This document shows, piece by piece, positions 47,517 through 56,059 of a stretch of 64,000 bases of DNA; position 1 is the stretch's first letter, and the number at the start of each line of letters is the position of its first letter. Below the pieces are notes generated by a model. The model searched no databases, was not told the origin of the DNA, and worked only from the letters and a program-made list of their open reading frames with translations. The stretch is from Mycobacteroides sp. LB1 (GTDB taxonomy: Bacteria > Actinomycetota > Actinomycetes > Mycobacteriales > Mycobacteriaceae). Location of the stretch: assembly GCF_013449725.1 (NCBI RefSeq), contig NZ_JACCFF010000001.1, forward strand, positions 558,001 through 622,000. Reading direction: 5' to 3'. The position numbers and the translations under genes were made by a program.

Positions 47517-48379
47517 TCCTGGCCCGAAACCGCTTCGGCCGCCGCCCCGACGGACCTCAACCGTTTGAGGTAGCGCACATCTGCCTGGTCCTTGCTCAGC
47601 AGCGCCATGAAATCGGCAACACCGAAATCCGGGTCATGTGCCGGTTCTCCGAGAATCTTCGCGCCCAGCCGCAGATATCCCCGCATCAGGGCGGGCACCT
47701 GCACCTTGGCCGGCGGCGCGATGTCGTCGAGCCCCATCCCGTCAACGACCACCGGGTGGTAGGGCCGCACCGTGTACTCCGGCTGGGCCGCATGCCGTTT
47801 CATGACGAAGTCACGGACCGCGCGCACCTGGCTACCCGGAGCGTTCTCGGGGCTGTCCTGCATGGGCACCGACACGCAACCGGTGACGTACTGGTAGTCG
47901 CAGCGATCGAGGTAGGCCAGGATTCCCGCCCACATCAGCAGCACCACCGCGCCGTTGCGGTGGTCGTTGCGCACTACCGCGCGACCCATTTCCACCAGCT
48001 GAGGACGTAACGAATCTAGTCCGCTGATATCGAATTCCGTTGCGCTGTAAAGCCCTCCGGCAGCGATGGCACCCGGCGGCGGAAGCATCCGGTAGCAGCC
48101 CACTACGTCACCCGAGGTATCCTCGCGTACCAGCAGGTGATCGCAGTGCTCGTCGAAACGGTCGGCGTCGCGTCCCTCGAACGCTGCCGGAGTGCTGGCG
48201 AGCTGGAATCCCGGCTCGCTGCTGAACACGTCGTATCGAAGCCGTTGTACGGCATCGATATCGGCGGGGTCGTTCGACAGCAGCAGGGTGTATTGAGGAC
48301 CGAGCGGCGATTCCCCGTTCTTCCCGGTAGCCACTGGCATTGACTGATCTGCGGCGATGAGAACTGAAGCGGTGCTCAT
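47513..48379 (-). CDS. OlsB-like GNAT N-acyltransferase (Rv3027c homologue)
   Basis: The 288-residue protein belongs to the GNAT/hemolysin-like group that includes ornithine N-acyltransferase OlsB. Visible parts are LRYDVFSSEPGFQLAS, the core YRMLPPPGAIAAGGLYSATE and LVEMGRAVVRNDHRNGAVVL. It makes the lyso-lipid that a PlsC-type partner would complete, and that partner is encoded directly after it with a 4-bp overlap. It lies upstream of the sulfur genes in the same direction. Confidence 0.85.
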   Translation of the reverse strand: MSTASVLIAADQSMPVATGKNGESPLGPQYTLLLSNDPADIDAVQRLRYDVFSSEPGFQLASTPAAFEGRDADRFDEHCDHLLVREDTSGDVVGCYRMLPPPGAIAAGGLYSATEFDISGLDSLRPQLVEMGRAVVRNDHRNGAVVLLMWAGILAYLDRCDYQYVTGCVSVPMQDSPENAPGSQVRAVRDFVMKRHAAQPEYTVRPYHPVVVDGMGLDDIAPPAKVQVPALMRGYLRLGAKILGEPAHDPDFGVADFMALLSKDQADVRYLKRLRSVGAAAEAVSGQE

Positions 48380-48537
48380 GACTGCGAGATTCGCCCAGTT
48401 ATGCGGCGGAACGGCATCGGAAGCGTGTCGTGTCCATGCACGATCCGTTAATTGCGGCGTTCAAGACGCCAAATACACGCTTGCGGAAGGGAATCCCTAA
48501 GGCAAACACAGAGCTAACGGTTGCTCTGCGGGCATGG

Positions 48538-48782
48538 TCACGCCTTCACGCGCTGGTCCGCACGCTGCCGAAGCTCATCCTCGTCGACCAGCACCAACAT
48601 CGGCGTACCCGGTGTACACATCATGGTGACTACGAAGCGCAGCACCGCATCGGCGGGGTGCCCGCACTGCCGGGCGGCCACCCGATCTCCGCCGTCATCA
48701 CATGTGCGTCGGCGGGGATCACCGGCGGTGTCACGGTCTGCAACACCGTCAGCCCGCTCATCGGGTCGCCGTTCTCGATCAT
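48538..48782 (-). pseudogene. broken cupin-domain gene
   Basis: On the minus strand, ATG 48782 overlaps the NmrA-like stop (ATGA) and reads a cupin N-terminus (SGLTVLQTVTPPVIPADA, then IGWPPGSAGTPP) until a stop at 48630. The expected HRH metal motif and central strands are missing. In another frame the sequence ends with a cupin C-terminus (RFVVTMMCTPGTPMLVLVDE, then ELRQRADQRVKA) at 48538. An internal deletion with a frameshift explains both. In intact homologues the two ends are about 100 residues apart. Confidence 0.75.
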
Positions 48783-49522
48783 CGGCTAGCCATCCAGTCG
48801 GCGAACCGCGTCTCGGTAAGCACACCGTCATCGCCGGTGACCAAGCTGTCGTCGTCCACGGGTGTCCCAAAGTAGGTTGCGCTGGGGTCCACCACGACCT
48901 GCTTGTCGTCACCACTGGCGGCCAGCACGGTCCGCGCCATGTCGGCGAACGAAAACTTCTCGGGCCCACCGATATTGATGATCCCGTCGCGGGGCGCGGC
49001 CTCGGCGGCCCGGGCCACCTGTGCGGACACGTCATCGACGGCGATCAGCTGGATCCTGGCGTCCGGTACCCGCACCTCATCGCCCACAACGAGTGTGTCG
49101 GTGATGGACTGGGCGAATTCCTGAAACTGGGTGGCGCGCACGATCGTGTACGGCAACCCGGATTCGGTAATGATGTTCTCCTGCGCCACTTTCGCCCGCA
49201 TGTATCCGCTCTCCGGAAGACCGTCAGCCCCCACAATGGAGAGCGCGACATAGTGACCGACGCCGGTCTCCCTCGCCGCGTCAACAAGATTGCGCGCCGA
49301 GGCGGTGAAGAAGTCCATCACCGCTCCGTCTTCGAACGACGGAGAATTGACAACGTCAATAACCACATTCGATCCGGTGAGCGCGTCCACCAATCCCTCG
49401 CCGGTCAACACATTTGCGCCAGAGGACAACGACGCCGCGACGACTTCGTGGCCATCGGCGGTCAGCAGCGCCACCACCCGAGACCCGATCTGGCCGGTAG
49501 CACCGACAACTGTGATTTTCAT
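48779..49522 (-). CDS. NmrA-like NAD(P)-binding protein (atypical SDR)
   Basis: The 247-residue protein has the N-terminal motif GATGQIGSR (residues 7-15) and the atypical SDR/NmrA pattern VGHYVALSIVGADGL. It may be an NADPH sensor or an isomerase/reductase. ATG 49522 is preferred over the longer frame. Its stop overlaps the ATG of the broken cupin gene, so the two once formed a pair. It is divergent from the large LuxR regulator. Confidence 0.88.
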   Translation of the reverse strand: MKITVVGATGQIGSRVVALLTADGHEVVAASLSSGANVLTGEGLVDALTGSNVVIDVVNSPSFEDGAVMDFFTASARNLVDAARETGVGHYVALSIVGADGLPESGYMRAKVAQENIITESGLPYTIVRATQFQEFAQSITDTLVVGDEVRVPDARIQLIAVDDVSAQVARAAEAAPRDGIINIGGPEKFSFADMARTVLAASGDDKQVVVDPSATYFGTPVDDDSLVTGDDGVLTETRFADWMASR

Positions 49523-49540
49523 TGTGCGATTACCTTTCTC

Positions 49541-49554
49541 GTTACCCAAGTAAC
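49541..49554. promoter_or_regulatory. inverted repeat between the NmrA-like and LuxR genes
   Basis: GTTAC-CCAA-GTAAC lies 19 bp before the NmrA-like ATG, at the promoter position. It may bind a dimeric repressor not encoded in the window, or the LuxR protein. Confidence 0.4.
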
Positions 49555-49658
49555 GGTCGCAGATCTGCGTTCGATTCGAACCCTGGAAAGCCCGTAGTCG
49601 TTCTACGGTAGGACGGCTCGGTAAAGTCGTGCCCTATTAGTCAGATTCGGCGGAGCAC

Positions 49659-52427
49659 GTGATCAACAGCTATCCGGGATCGCGTTTGTGCGGTCGAACT
49701 CAAGAGTGCGCGTCACTGGACCGTCTGGTCATGGCCGCGCGCTCGGGGCCCAGTCAGGTCCTAGTGCTGCGCGGCGAAGCGGGCATTGGCAAGACGGCAC
49801 TATTGCGGTACGTGCTTGCGCAGGCGCAGGGGTTTCAGATCGCCCGGACGGCCGGCGTCGAATCGGAGATGGAACTCGCGTTCGCCGGCTTACAACAGTT
49901 CTGTGCGCCGTTGTCGATCCACGTCGAGGCATTGCCCGACCCACAACGCAAGGCACTCGACACCGCATTTGGGGTCAGCAGCGGACCTGCACCCGACCGC
50001 TTTCTGATCGGACTGGCGGTGCTGAGCCTGTTGGCGGCGGCCGCCGAACACCAACCCATGCTGTGCGTGATCGACGACGCTCAATGGCTCGACCGGGCCT
50101 CATTGCAGACGCTGGCCTTCGTCACACGGCGCTTGGCAAATGAACCGGTCGCCATGCTCTTCGCGGTGCGCGACGGTACCGACGACCAGCTCACCGGGCT
50201 GCCGGAACTCACGGTAAGCGGGCTGCGGGCCGCCGACGCCGGCACACTGCTGGACGCCGCGATTCCGGGTCTCCTCGATGACCGGGTTCGCGACCGCATC
50301 GTGGCCGAGACGCATGGCAATCCGCTGGCCCTGCTGGAACTCCCCAGGGATCTGACCACCGAGGAGCTCGCCGGTGGTTTTGGGTGGCCCGACTCCGGTC
50401 GCCTGAGCGGTCAGATCGAACAGGCATTCCTTCGACGGGTTCAGCAGCTACCGGCCCGGACACAGACATTGCTTCTCACCGCGGCAACCGACCCGCTTGG
50501 CGATGCGGCGCTGTTGACGCGCGCATCCGAACGACTCGGAATCTCGATGGATGCGGTCGCACCAGCCGAGGCCGCCGATCTGATCCAGTTGGGTACCCGG
50601 GTCCGCTTTCGTCATCCGCTGGTGCGGTCGGCAATCTATCGAAGCGCAAACCCATTGGAACGCAGAAGAATTCACGGTGCACTGGCGGAGGCGACGGATC
50701 CGGCGACAGATCCTGATCGTCGGGCGTGGCATCGCGCTCATGCTGCCGCGGGCACCGATGAGGCGATCGCAACCGAACTGGAGCGGTCAGCCGACCGCGC
50801 CAAGGCCAGGGGCGGCATCTCGGCGGCGGCGGCCTTTTTGCAGCGGGCAACGGAGCTCACCTCGGATCCGGCAGTACGCGGGTCGCGGGCACTGGCCGCG
50901 GCCCAGTCCAAACACGATATGACGGCCTTCGACGCTGCCCGTGAGCTGCTCGCCATCGCGGATATGGCTCCGCTGGATCCGCCGGCGCGGGCAAGGGCGA
51001 CACGGCTGCGCGCGAAGATCACGTTCGCGGAAAGCCGTGTCGGCACGTATGGCTCCACGACGGTGTCCGACGCCGCGATCGGCCTGCTGGACGCCGCCAA
51101 GGGCTTGGAGAACCTGGACGACGACCTGGCCCGCGAGACCTATCTGGACGCGGTGGGGGCTGCTATGTACGGTGGCCGGCTCTGCCCACGCGGCGGCGCG
51201 GTCGAGGTGGCCGAGCCGGCGCGCATGGCGCCCGCAGGGACACAACCCCCGCGGCCGACCGATCTCTTGCTCGACGGTCTGGCGATGCGAATCACCCACG
51301 GTCCGGCCGCAAGCGCGCAGATACTGTGTGACGCGCTCGCCCTGATCCGCCGTGAGGCCGACAGTGCTGAGAACACGAGCTGGATATGGCAGGCGTTTCC
51401 CATCGCGCTCGAATCCGCCACTCATGAGGTGTGGGACGACGATACGTGGCATCACCTCGCGACCCGCGCGGTGCAAATCGCCCGTGATGTCGGCGCGCTG
51501 TCGGTTCTCCCCGCGGCTCTCATCTATCGCGCGGGTGTCCATGTGCATGCCGGTGAGCTTGACGCGGCGGCCGAGCTGGTCCAGGAGGCCGATGCCATCT
51601 CGGCCGCGACAGGCCATGCACCGATCAGGTACCACTCGTTGATCTTGGCGGCGTGGCGCGGTGCGGAGGCGATACCACTGATCGATGCCGCCATGCGTGA
51701 CGGAGCGGCGCGGGGTGAGGGCAGACTTCTCGGTGCGATGGGGTATGCGGCGGGCGTGCTCAACAACGGCCTCGGCCGCTACGAGCTTGCCTTCCTCGCG
51801 GCGCGAAGGGCTTGCGAGCACGAGGATCTCGGGTTGTTCAGCTGGTGCCTTACCGAACTGATCGAGGCGGCGGTGCGCTGCGGCGAGCGTGACACGGCGG
51901 CGAAGGCGCTTGACCAACTGGAAGAGCGGGCGCTGGCGGGCGAATCCGATTGGGCACATGGCATGGTGGCACGCTCCCGGGCGCTGCTCGCCGCCGACGA
52001 CGATGCGGAGGCCTGGTACCGCGAGGCGATCGAACGGCTCACGAAGACAAGGATTTCCGTCCACCTCGCGCGTGCGCATCTCATCTACGGAGAATGGCTA
52101 CGCCGCTGTCATCGGCGCGCGGATGCCCGCGTGGCGCTCAAGGCGGCCCACGAAAGTTTCGTCCATATGGGCGCCGAAGCCTTTGCCGAGCGTGCGGAGC
52201 GTGAGCTACGCGCGACGGGCGCAAAGGTTCGGAAACGTTCTGCCAGTTCGGAAGACGCGTTAACGGCCCAGGAGGCGCAGATTGCCCGGATGGCCGGTCA
52301 AGGTCTGACCAATCAGGAGATCGCCGCCCAGTTGTTCATCAGCTCGCACACCGTCGAATGGCACCTGCGGAAGGTTTTCGCCAAGCGCGGCATCACGTCA
52401 CGCAGGCAGCTGCGCAACAGGAACTAG
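49659..52427 (+). CDS. LAL-type LuxR regulator with AAA ATPase
   Basis: The 922-residue large ATP-binding LuxR regulator has Walker A GEAGIGKTALL (residues 39-49), Walker B MLCVIDDAQWLD, a helical TPR-like middle region and a C-terminal LuxR helix-turn-helix (LTAQEAQIARMAGQGLTNQE, then TVEWHLRKVFAKRG). GTG 49659 follows a GGCGGAG site. Such proteins integrate small-molecule signals. It is divergent from the NmrA-like gene and ends with a 4-bp overlap with a convergent membrane protein gene. Confidence 0.93.
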   Translation: MINSYPGSRLCGRTQECASLDRLVMAARSGPSQVLVLRGEAGIGKTALLRYVLAQAQGFQIARTAGVESEMELAFAGLQQFCAPLSIHVEALPDPQRKALDTAFGVSSGPAPDRFLIGLAVLSLLAAAAEHQPMLCVIDDAQWLDRASLQTLAFVTRRLANEPVAMLFAVRDGTDDQLTGLPELTVSGLRAADAGTLLDAAIPGLLDDRVRDRIVAETHGNPLALLELPRDLTTEELAGGFGWPDSGRLSGQIEQAFLRRVQQLPARTQTLLLTAATDPLGDAALLTRASERLGISMDAVAPAEAADLIQLGTRVRFRHPLVRSAIYRSANPLERRRIHGALAEATDPATDPDRRAWHRAHAAAGTDEAIATELERSADRAKARGGISAAAAFLQRATELTSDPAVRGSRALAAAQSKHDMTAFDAARELLAIADMAPLDPPARARATRLRAKITFAESRVGTYGSTTVSDAAIGLLDAAKGLENLDDDLARETYLDAVGAAMYGGRLCPRGGAVEVAEPARMAPAGTQPPRPTDLLLDGLAMRITHGPAASAQILCDALALIRREADSAENTSWIWQAFPIALESATHEVWDDDTWHHLATRAVQIARDVGALSVLPAALIYRAGVHVHAGELDAAAELVQEADAISAATGHAPIRYHSLILAAWRGAEAIPLIDAAMRDGAARGEGRLLGAMGYAAGVLNNGLGRYELAFLAARRACEHEDLGLFSWCLTELIEAAVRCGERDTAAKALDQLEERALAGESDWAHGMVARSRALLAADDDAEAWYREAIERLTKTRISVHLARAHLIYGEWLRRCHRRADARVALKAAHESFVHMGAEAFAERAERELRATGAKVRKRSASSEDALTAQEAQIARMAGQGLTNQEIAAQLFISSHTVEWHLRKVFAKRGITSRRQLRNRN

Positions 52428-53173
52428 GCCGGGACTCGCAGACGTAGTTCGTTCGCGATCTTCCGCAGGGTGTCCTCGGTTTCGGGCGGACCGGTGATCA
52501 TGGCCACCGCCAGGGTGTCGCGAGTCCCCCCGGAAGCAGATGCGAAGGCACATGTCATCGCGATGCGGACCACCCGTGTGCCGTTTCCGAGGGTGCCCGT
52601 CACCCGGGCATAAGACGTGACATCGTCGATGGGCTTCCAGAATTGGGCGTTGATCGGAAGTTTCGCGCGCACTTTGTCCTGCGCGGGCTGCCCACATCCG
52701 TCGGCACATCGGTCGGTCCCGATCCAGCCGGCCGCACCACCCTTGTTGACTTCGTCCATGCAGGTGATCCGTTTATCCAGCGGTTTGTTCTCGGTGTGCA
52801 TACACCCCCACCCCGCCGGCAGGTTGAAATCGAACGGTACGTACGTGGGCATCGAGATGGGTTGGAGCTTGTCTCCCGGCCCGTAGGTCGGGCCACCAAG
52901 AGGCCCTTGGGACCCATTGGGAAGCGGGATCACCGACGGCGTCCCCCTCGGAGGCGCCGTCGTCCGGTCGGTCGTCCGAACGGACTCTCCTGGTGGCAGC
53001 ACGGCCATGCCCACGATGGTCCGGTGAGATCCGACGATGACAACAGCCAGCACAAGCCCCACCACGAGAGCGCCCATAAACGCCGAAAGGACTATCCAGG
53101 GCACTCGACGCGGTGGTCGAGGCTCTGGATAGTCCTCAGGCGTTGGATAGCCCTCAGGCATCCACTGTGTCAT
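52424..53173 (-). CDS. Pro-rich single-pass membrane protein, unknown
   Basis: The 249-residue protein has a short Pro/Glu-rich cytosolic N-terminus, one transmembrane segment (WIVLSAFMGALVVGLVLAVV, about 26-45), a Pro/Thr linker and an extracytoplasmic domain with cysteines in WGCMHTENK, ITCMDE, DRCADGCGQ and MTCAFA. I do not recognise the domain. It starts 22 bp after etfA in the same direction, so it may be cotranscribed. Confidence 0.75.
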   Translation of the reverse strand: MTQWMPEGYPTPEDYPEPRPPRRVPWIVLSAFMGALVVGLVLAVVIVGSHRTIVGMAVLPPGESVRTTDRTTAPPRGTPSVIPLPNGSQGPLGGPTYGPGDKLQPISMPTYVPFDFNLPAGWGCMHTENKPLDKRITCMDEVNKGGAAGWIGTDRCADGCGQPAQDKVRAKLPINAQFWKPIDDVTSYARVTGTLGNGTRVVRIAMTCAFASASGGTRDTLAVAMITGPPETEDTLRKIANELRLRVPA

Positions 53174-53195
53174 CCCCCGGGCTCCGCTCGGCCGA

Positions 53196-54152
53196 TTAGC
53201 CCTTGCGAGCCTTGACGGCCTCCGTCAGCTGCGGCGCGACGTTGAACAGGTCACCCACCACACCGAAGTCGGCGATCTCGAAGATCGGGGCTTCCTCGTC
53301 CTTGTTGACCGCAACGATGGTCTTCGAGGTCTGCATACCGGCGCGGTGCTGGATGGCACCCGAGATGCCCAGCGCGATGTACAGCTGCGGCGATACGGTC
53401 TTGCCCGTCTGGCCCACCTGGAACTGGCCCGGGTAGTACCCGGAGTCGACCGCGGCACGCGAGGCGCCGACGGCGGCACCGAGCGAATCGGCGAGCGCCT
53501 CCACGACGCTGAACTTCTCGGCGCTGCCGACACCACGACCGCCGGACACGACGATGTTGGCCTCGGTGAGCTCCGGACGGTCGCCACCGACGATCGGGTG
53601 ACGCGCGGTGACCTTGGTGGCGTTTTCGGCGGGAGCCGGCACCTCAACGGTGACCTGCTCGCCCGCACCGGCGGCCGGCGCGGCCTCGACGGCACCCGGA
53701 CGCACGGTGAAGACCGGCGCGTCGCCATTGGCCTGCGCCTCGACGGTAAACGCACCACCGAAGATCGAGTGCAGACCCTTGCCACCCTCACGAACCTCGA
53801 TGACGTCGGTCAGCAGGCCCGAGCCCAGGCGTGCGGCCAGGCGTCCGGCCACCTCCTTGCCCTCGGTGGTCGCGGCGATCAGGATGCCGGCGGGGCTGGC
53901 GGTCTCGGCGAGCGAGGCCAGCAGGTCGACCTTCGGGGTCACCAGATAGCTGTCGATCACATCGGACTCGGCGACGTAGATCTTCGCGGCACCGGCCTCC
54001 TTGAGACCGTCGATGAGCGCCGCCGCGGTACCGGCAGGACCGGCCACCACGGCAGAGGGCTCACCCAGGACGCGGGCGGCGGTGATGAGCTCGGCGCTCA
54101 CCTTCTTCAGCGCACCCTCTGAATGCTCAACGAGCACAAGTACTTCAGCCAT
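53196..54152 (-). CDS. etfA: electron transfer flavoprotein alpha subunit
   Basis: The 318-residue FAD-binding subunit accepts electrons from acyl-CoA dehydrogenases. The C-terminal ETF signature is [20 protein letters not shown], followed by [20 protein letters not shown]. It is followed by the membrane protein and preceded by etfB with a 33-bp gap. It corresponds to fixB (Rv3028c). Confidence 0.96.
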   Translation of the reverse strand: MAEVLVLVEHSEGALKKVSAELITAARVLGEPSAVVAGPAGTAAALIDGLKEAGAAKIYVAESDVIDSYLVTPKVDLLASLAETASPAGILIAATTEGKEVAGRLAARLGSGLLTDVIEVREGGKGLHSIFGGAFTVEAQANGDAPVFTVRPGAVEAAPAAGAGEQVTVEVPAPAENATKVTARHPIVGGDRPELTEANIVVSGGRGVGSAEKFSVVEALADSLGAAVGASRAAVDSGYYPGQFQVGQTGKTVSPQLYIALGISGAIQHRAGMQTSKTIVAVNKDEEAPIFEIADFGVVGDLFNVAPQLTEAVKARKG

Positions 54153-54185
54153 AACTTTGCTTTCTCGTTTCTGTATTAGAGGGTC

Positions 54186-54977
54186 TTAGATGATCTTCTG
54201 AGCGACCAGGAACGCGGCGACCTTGGTGCCGCCTTCGCCCTCGTCGGCGATCTTCTCGCCCGCGGTCTTGGAAGCCTTGGGAGTCGAGGACAGCACGGTC
54301 GTACCGGCGTTGGCGACACCCACCTCTTCGGCATCCACGCCGATCTCGGCGAGGGTCAGCACGGCGACTTCCTTCTTCTTCGCGGCCATGATGCCCTTGA
54401 AGGACGGGAAGCGGGGCTCGTTGATCTTCTCGGTGACGCTCACGATGGCCGGAAGGTTGGCTTCGACCTCGAACACGCCCTCGTCGGTCTCGCGCTCACC
54501 CTTGACGACGCCGCCTTCGACGGTCAGCTTGCGCAGATGAGTCAGCTGCGGCAGGCCCAGGTACTCGGCGATGATCGCGGGGATGGCGCCCGAACGGCCG
54601 TCAGTGGCCTCGTTACCGGCGATGACCAGCTCGACGCCCTCGACCTGGCCCAGTGCGCGGGCCAAGGCCCAGCCGGTCTGAATGGCGTCGGATCCGTGCA
54701 GACCCGGGTCGAGCAGGTGAACTGCCTTGTCGGCGCCCATGGACAGAGCCTTGCGGATGGCCTCGGAGGCCTTCTCGGGACCGGCCGAGACGACGGTCAC
54801 GACCGAATCGCCACCCTCGCGCTCCTTGATGAGCAGCGCTTCCTCGACGGCACGCTCGTTGATTTCGTCGAGCACCGCGTCGGCGGCTTCCCGGTCGAGC
54901 GTGAAGTCACCGTCGGTGAGCTTGCGCTCTGACCAGGTGTCTGGGACCTGCTTGATCAGGACCGCGATATTCGTCAT
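54186..54977 (-). CDS. etfB: electron transfer flavoprotein beta subunit
   Basis: The 263-residue AMP-binding subunit starts MTNIAVLIKQVPDTWSE and carries GADKAVHLLDPGLHGSDA and VIAGNEATDGRSGAIPAIIA. It pairs with EtfA in fatty-acid and amino-acid oxidation. It is the first gene of the pair, with an imperfect palindrome about 140 bp upstream. It corresponds to fixA (Rv3029c). Confidence 0.96.
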   Translation of the reverse strand: MTNIAVLIKQVPDTWSERKLTDGDFTLDREAADAVLDEINERAVEEALLIKEREGGDSVVTVVSAGPEKASEAIRKALSMGADKAVHLLDPGLHGSDAIQTGWALARALGQVEGVELVIAGNEATDGRSGAIPAIIAEYLGLPQLTHLRKLTVEGGVVKGERETDEGVFEVEANLPAIVSVTEKINEPRFPSFKGIMAAKKKEVAVLTLAEIGVDAEEVGVANAGTTVLSSTPKASKTAGEKIADEGEGGTKVAAFLVAQKII

Positions 54978-55116
54978 AAGTCTCCGATCGTCCTTCCTCT
55001 TCGCTGTCTGTCCAGCTGTTTACCAGCTGTCTGCTTTGGTGCTAGGTGCTTCCCTGCGTCCCCATACCGCGCCGGTCGCATTGCCACGTTTTTCGTGACT
55101 AACCCGGCCAATGATG

Positions 55117-55130
55117 TTACTCATGGGTAA
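55117..55130. promoter_or_regulatory. imperfect palindrome upstream of etfB
   Basis: TTACTCATGGGTAA pairs with itself except at one position in each arm. The TTACTC half also occurs in the TetR-linked site at 62964-62975. It lies in the 260-bp region between etfB and the divergent methyltransferase gene. Confidence 0.35.
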
Positions 55131-55223
55131 TATAAGGAGTTCGCCCGTCCACCATAGCCGGTTCACCCCTGGTTTCCGGCCTGTGATCTGGGCCACCAGT
55201 ATTAAGACACGGCGTTCACCCGA

Positions 55224-55229
55224 TAGCCT
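55224..55229 (+). promoter_or_regulatory. -10 box for leaderless methyltransferase gene
   Basis: TAGCCT (TANNNT type) ends 8 bp before ATG 55238, consistent with a leaderless transcript. The -35 region is poor. Confidence 0.35.
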
Positions 55230-55237
55230 GCCAAACG

Positions 55238-56059
55238 ATGAACTCGCACCTGACCGACCCGCACCCGGCTGATCCACTTCGCGCAAGCGGCGCATCGGCC
55301 GATGATGCCGATGCAGCCTTGGCGCTCACCGGCGAGCGGACCGTGCCCGGCATCGCCGAAGAGAACTACTGGTTCCGCCGTCATGAGGTGGTGTACGAGC
55401 GGCTCAGCAGCCTCTGCGCGGGGCGCAAGGTATTGGAGGCGGGCAGCGGCGAGGGTTATGGCGCGGACATGCTGGCCCAGGTGGCTGAGCACGTGATCGG
55501 GCTGGACTATGACGAGTCCGCGATCGCGCACGTGAAGGCCCGGTACCCCCGCGTGGACATGCGCGCCGGAAACCTGGCAGACCTGCCGCTGGCCGCGGGT
55601 TCGGTGGACGTGGTGGTGAACTTCCAGGTGATCGAGCACCTCTGGGATCAGGGCCAGTTCCTCTCCGAGTGCGCGCGTGTCCTCAGCCCCGGCGGCTCTC
55701 TACTGATCAGCACGCCGAATCGGATCACCTTCTCCCCCGGCCGCGACACCCCGCTGAATCCGTTCCACACCCGCGAGCTCAGTGGCGCCGAGCTCGACGA
55801 GCTCCTGGTGGAGGCCGGGTTTTCGGTGCAGTCGATGAATGGCGTCTTTCACGGACCACGGCTGCGCGAGCTCGACGTCAAGTACGGCGGTTCGATCATC
55901 GACGCGCAGATCGAGCGTGCGGTCGCCAACGCACCCTGGCCACAGGACCTGCTCGCGGATATCGCGGGACTGACCACCGAAGATTTCGAGATAGTCGACG
56001 CGGGGGAACGCGACATCGACCAGAGTCTGGATCTGGTTGCCATTGCGGTGATTCCGTGA
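55238..56059 (+). CDS. SAM-dependent methyltransferase (Rv3030 homologue)
   Basis: The 273-residue class I methyltransferase has motif I VLEAGSGEGYGADMLAQVAE, GLDYDESAIAHVKARYP and an HLWDQGQFLSECARVLSPGG segment. Residues 12-20 (DPLRASGAS) come from the 27-bp repeat. It is the first gene of the three-gene set with the branching enzyme and the glucosyltransferase; in M. tuberculosis this cluster is linked to methylglucose lipopolysaccharide (established for the two partners). The stop overlaps the next start by 4 bp. Confidence 0.9.
   Translation: MNSHLTDPHPADPLRASGASADDADAALALTGERTVPGIAEENYWFRRHEVVYERLSSLCAGRKVLEAGSGEGYGADMLAQVAEHVIGLDYDESAIAHVKARYPRVDMRAGNLADLPLAAGSVDVVVNFQVIEHLWDQGQFLSECARVLSPGGSLLISTPNRITFSPGRDTPLNPFHTRELSGAELDELLVEAGFSVQSMNGVFHGPRLRELDVKYGGSIIDAQIERAVANAPWPQDLLADIAGLTTEDFEIVDAGERDIDQSLDLVAIAVIP
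55271..55297 (+). repeat. 27-bp DPLRASGSS coding repeat, copy 4
   Basis: Matches the cfp6 repeat in 25 of 27 bases and codes for DPLRASGAS at residues 12-20 of the methyltransferase. The hairpin loop GCAA is kept. Confidence 0.8.

Noticed and set aside
48456..48470. GGCGT-TCAAG-ACGCC hairpin after the cupin remnant
   Set aside because: A 5-bp stem with no T-tract; could be chance.
48430..48789. 119-codon plus-strand frame
   Set aside because: It runs opposite the cupin remnant, which explains the sequence better.
55086..55098. CACGTTTTTCGTG hairpin upstream of etfB
   Set aside because: Only a 4-bp stem; too short to call a terminator or operator.
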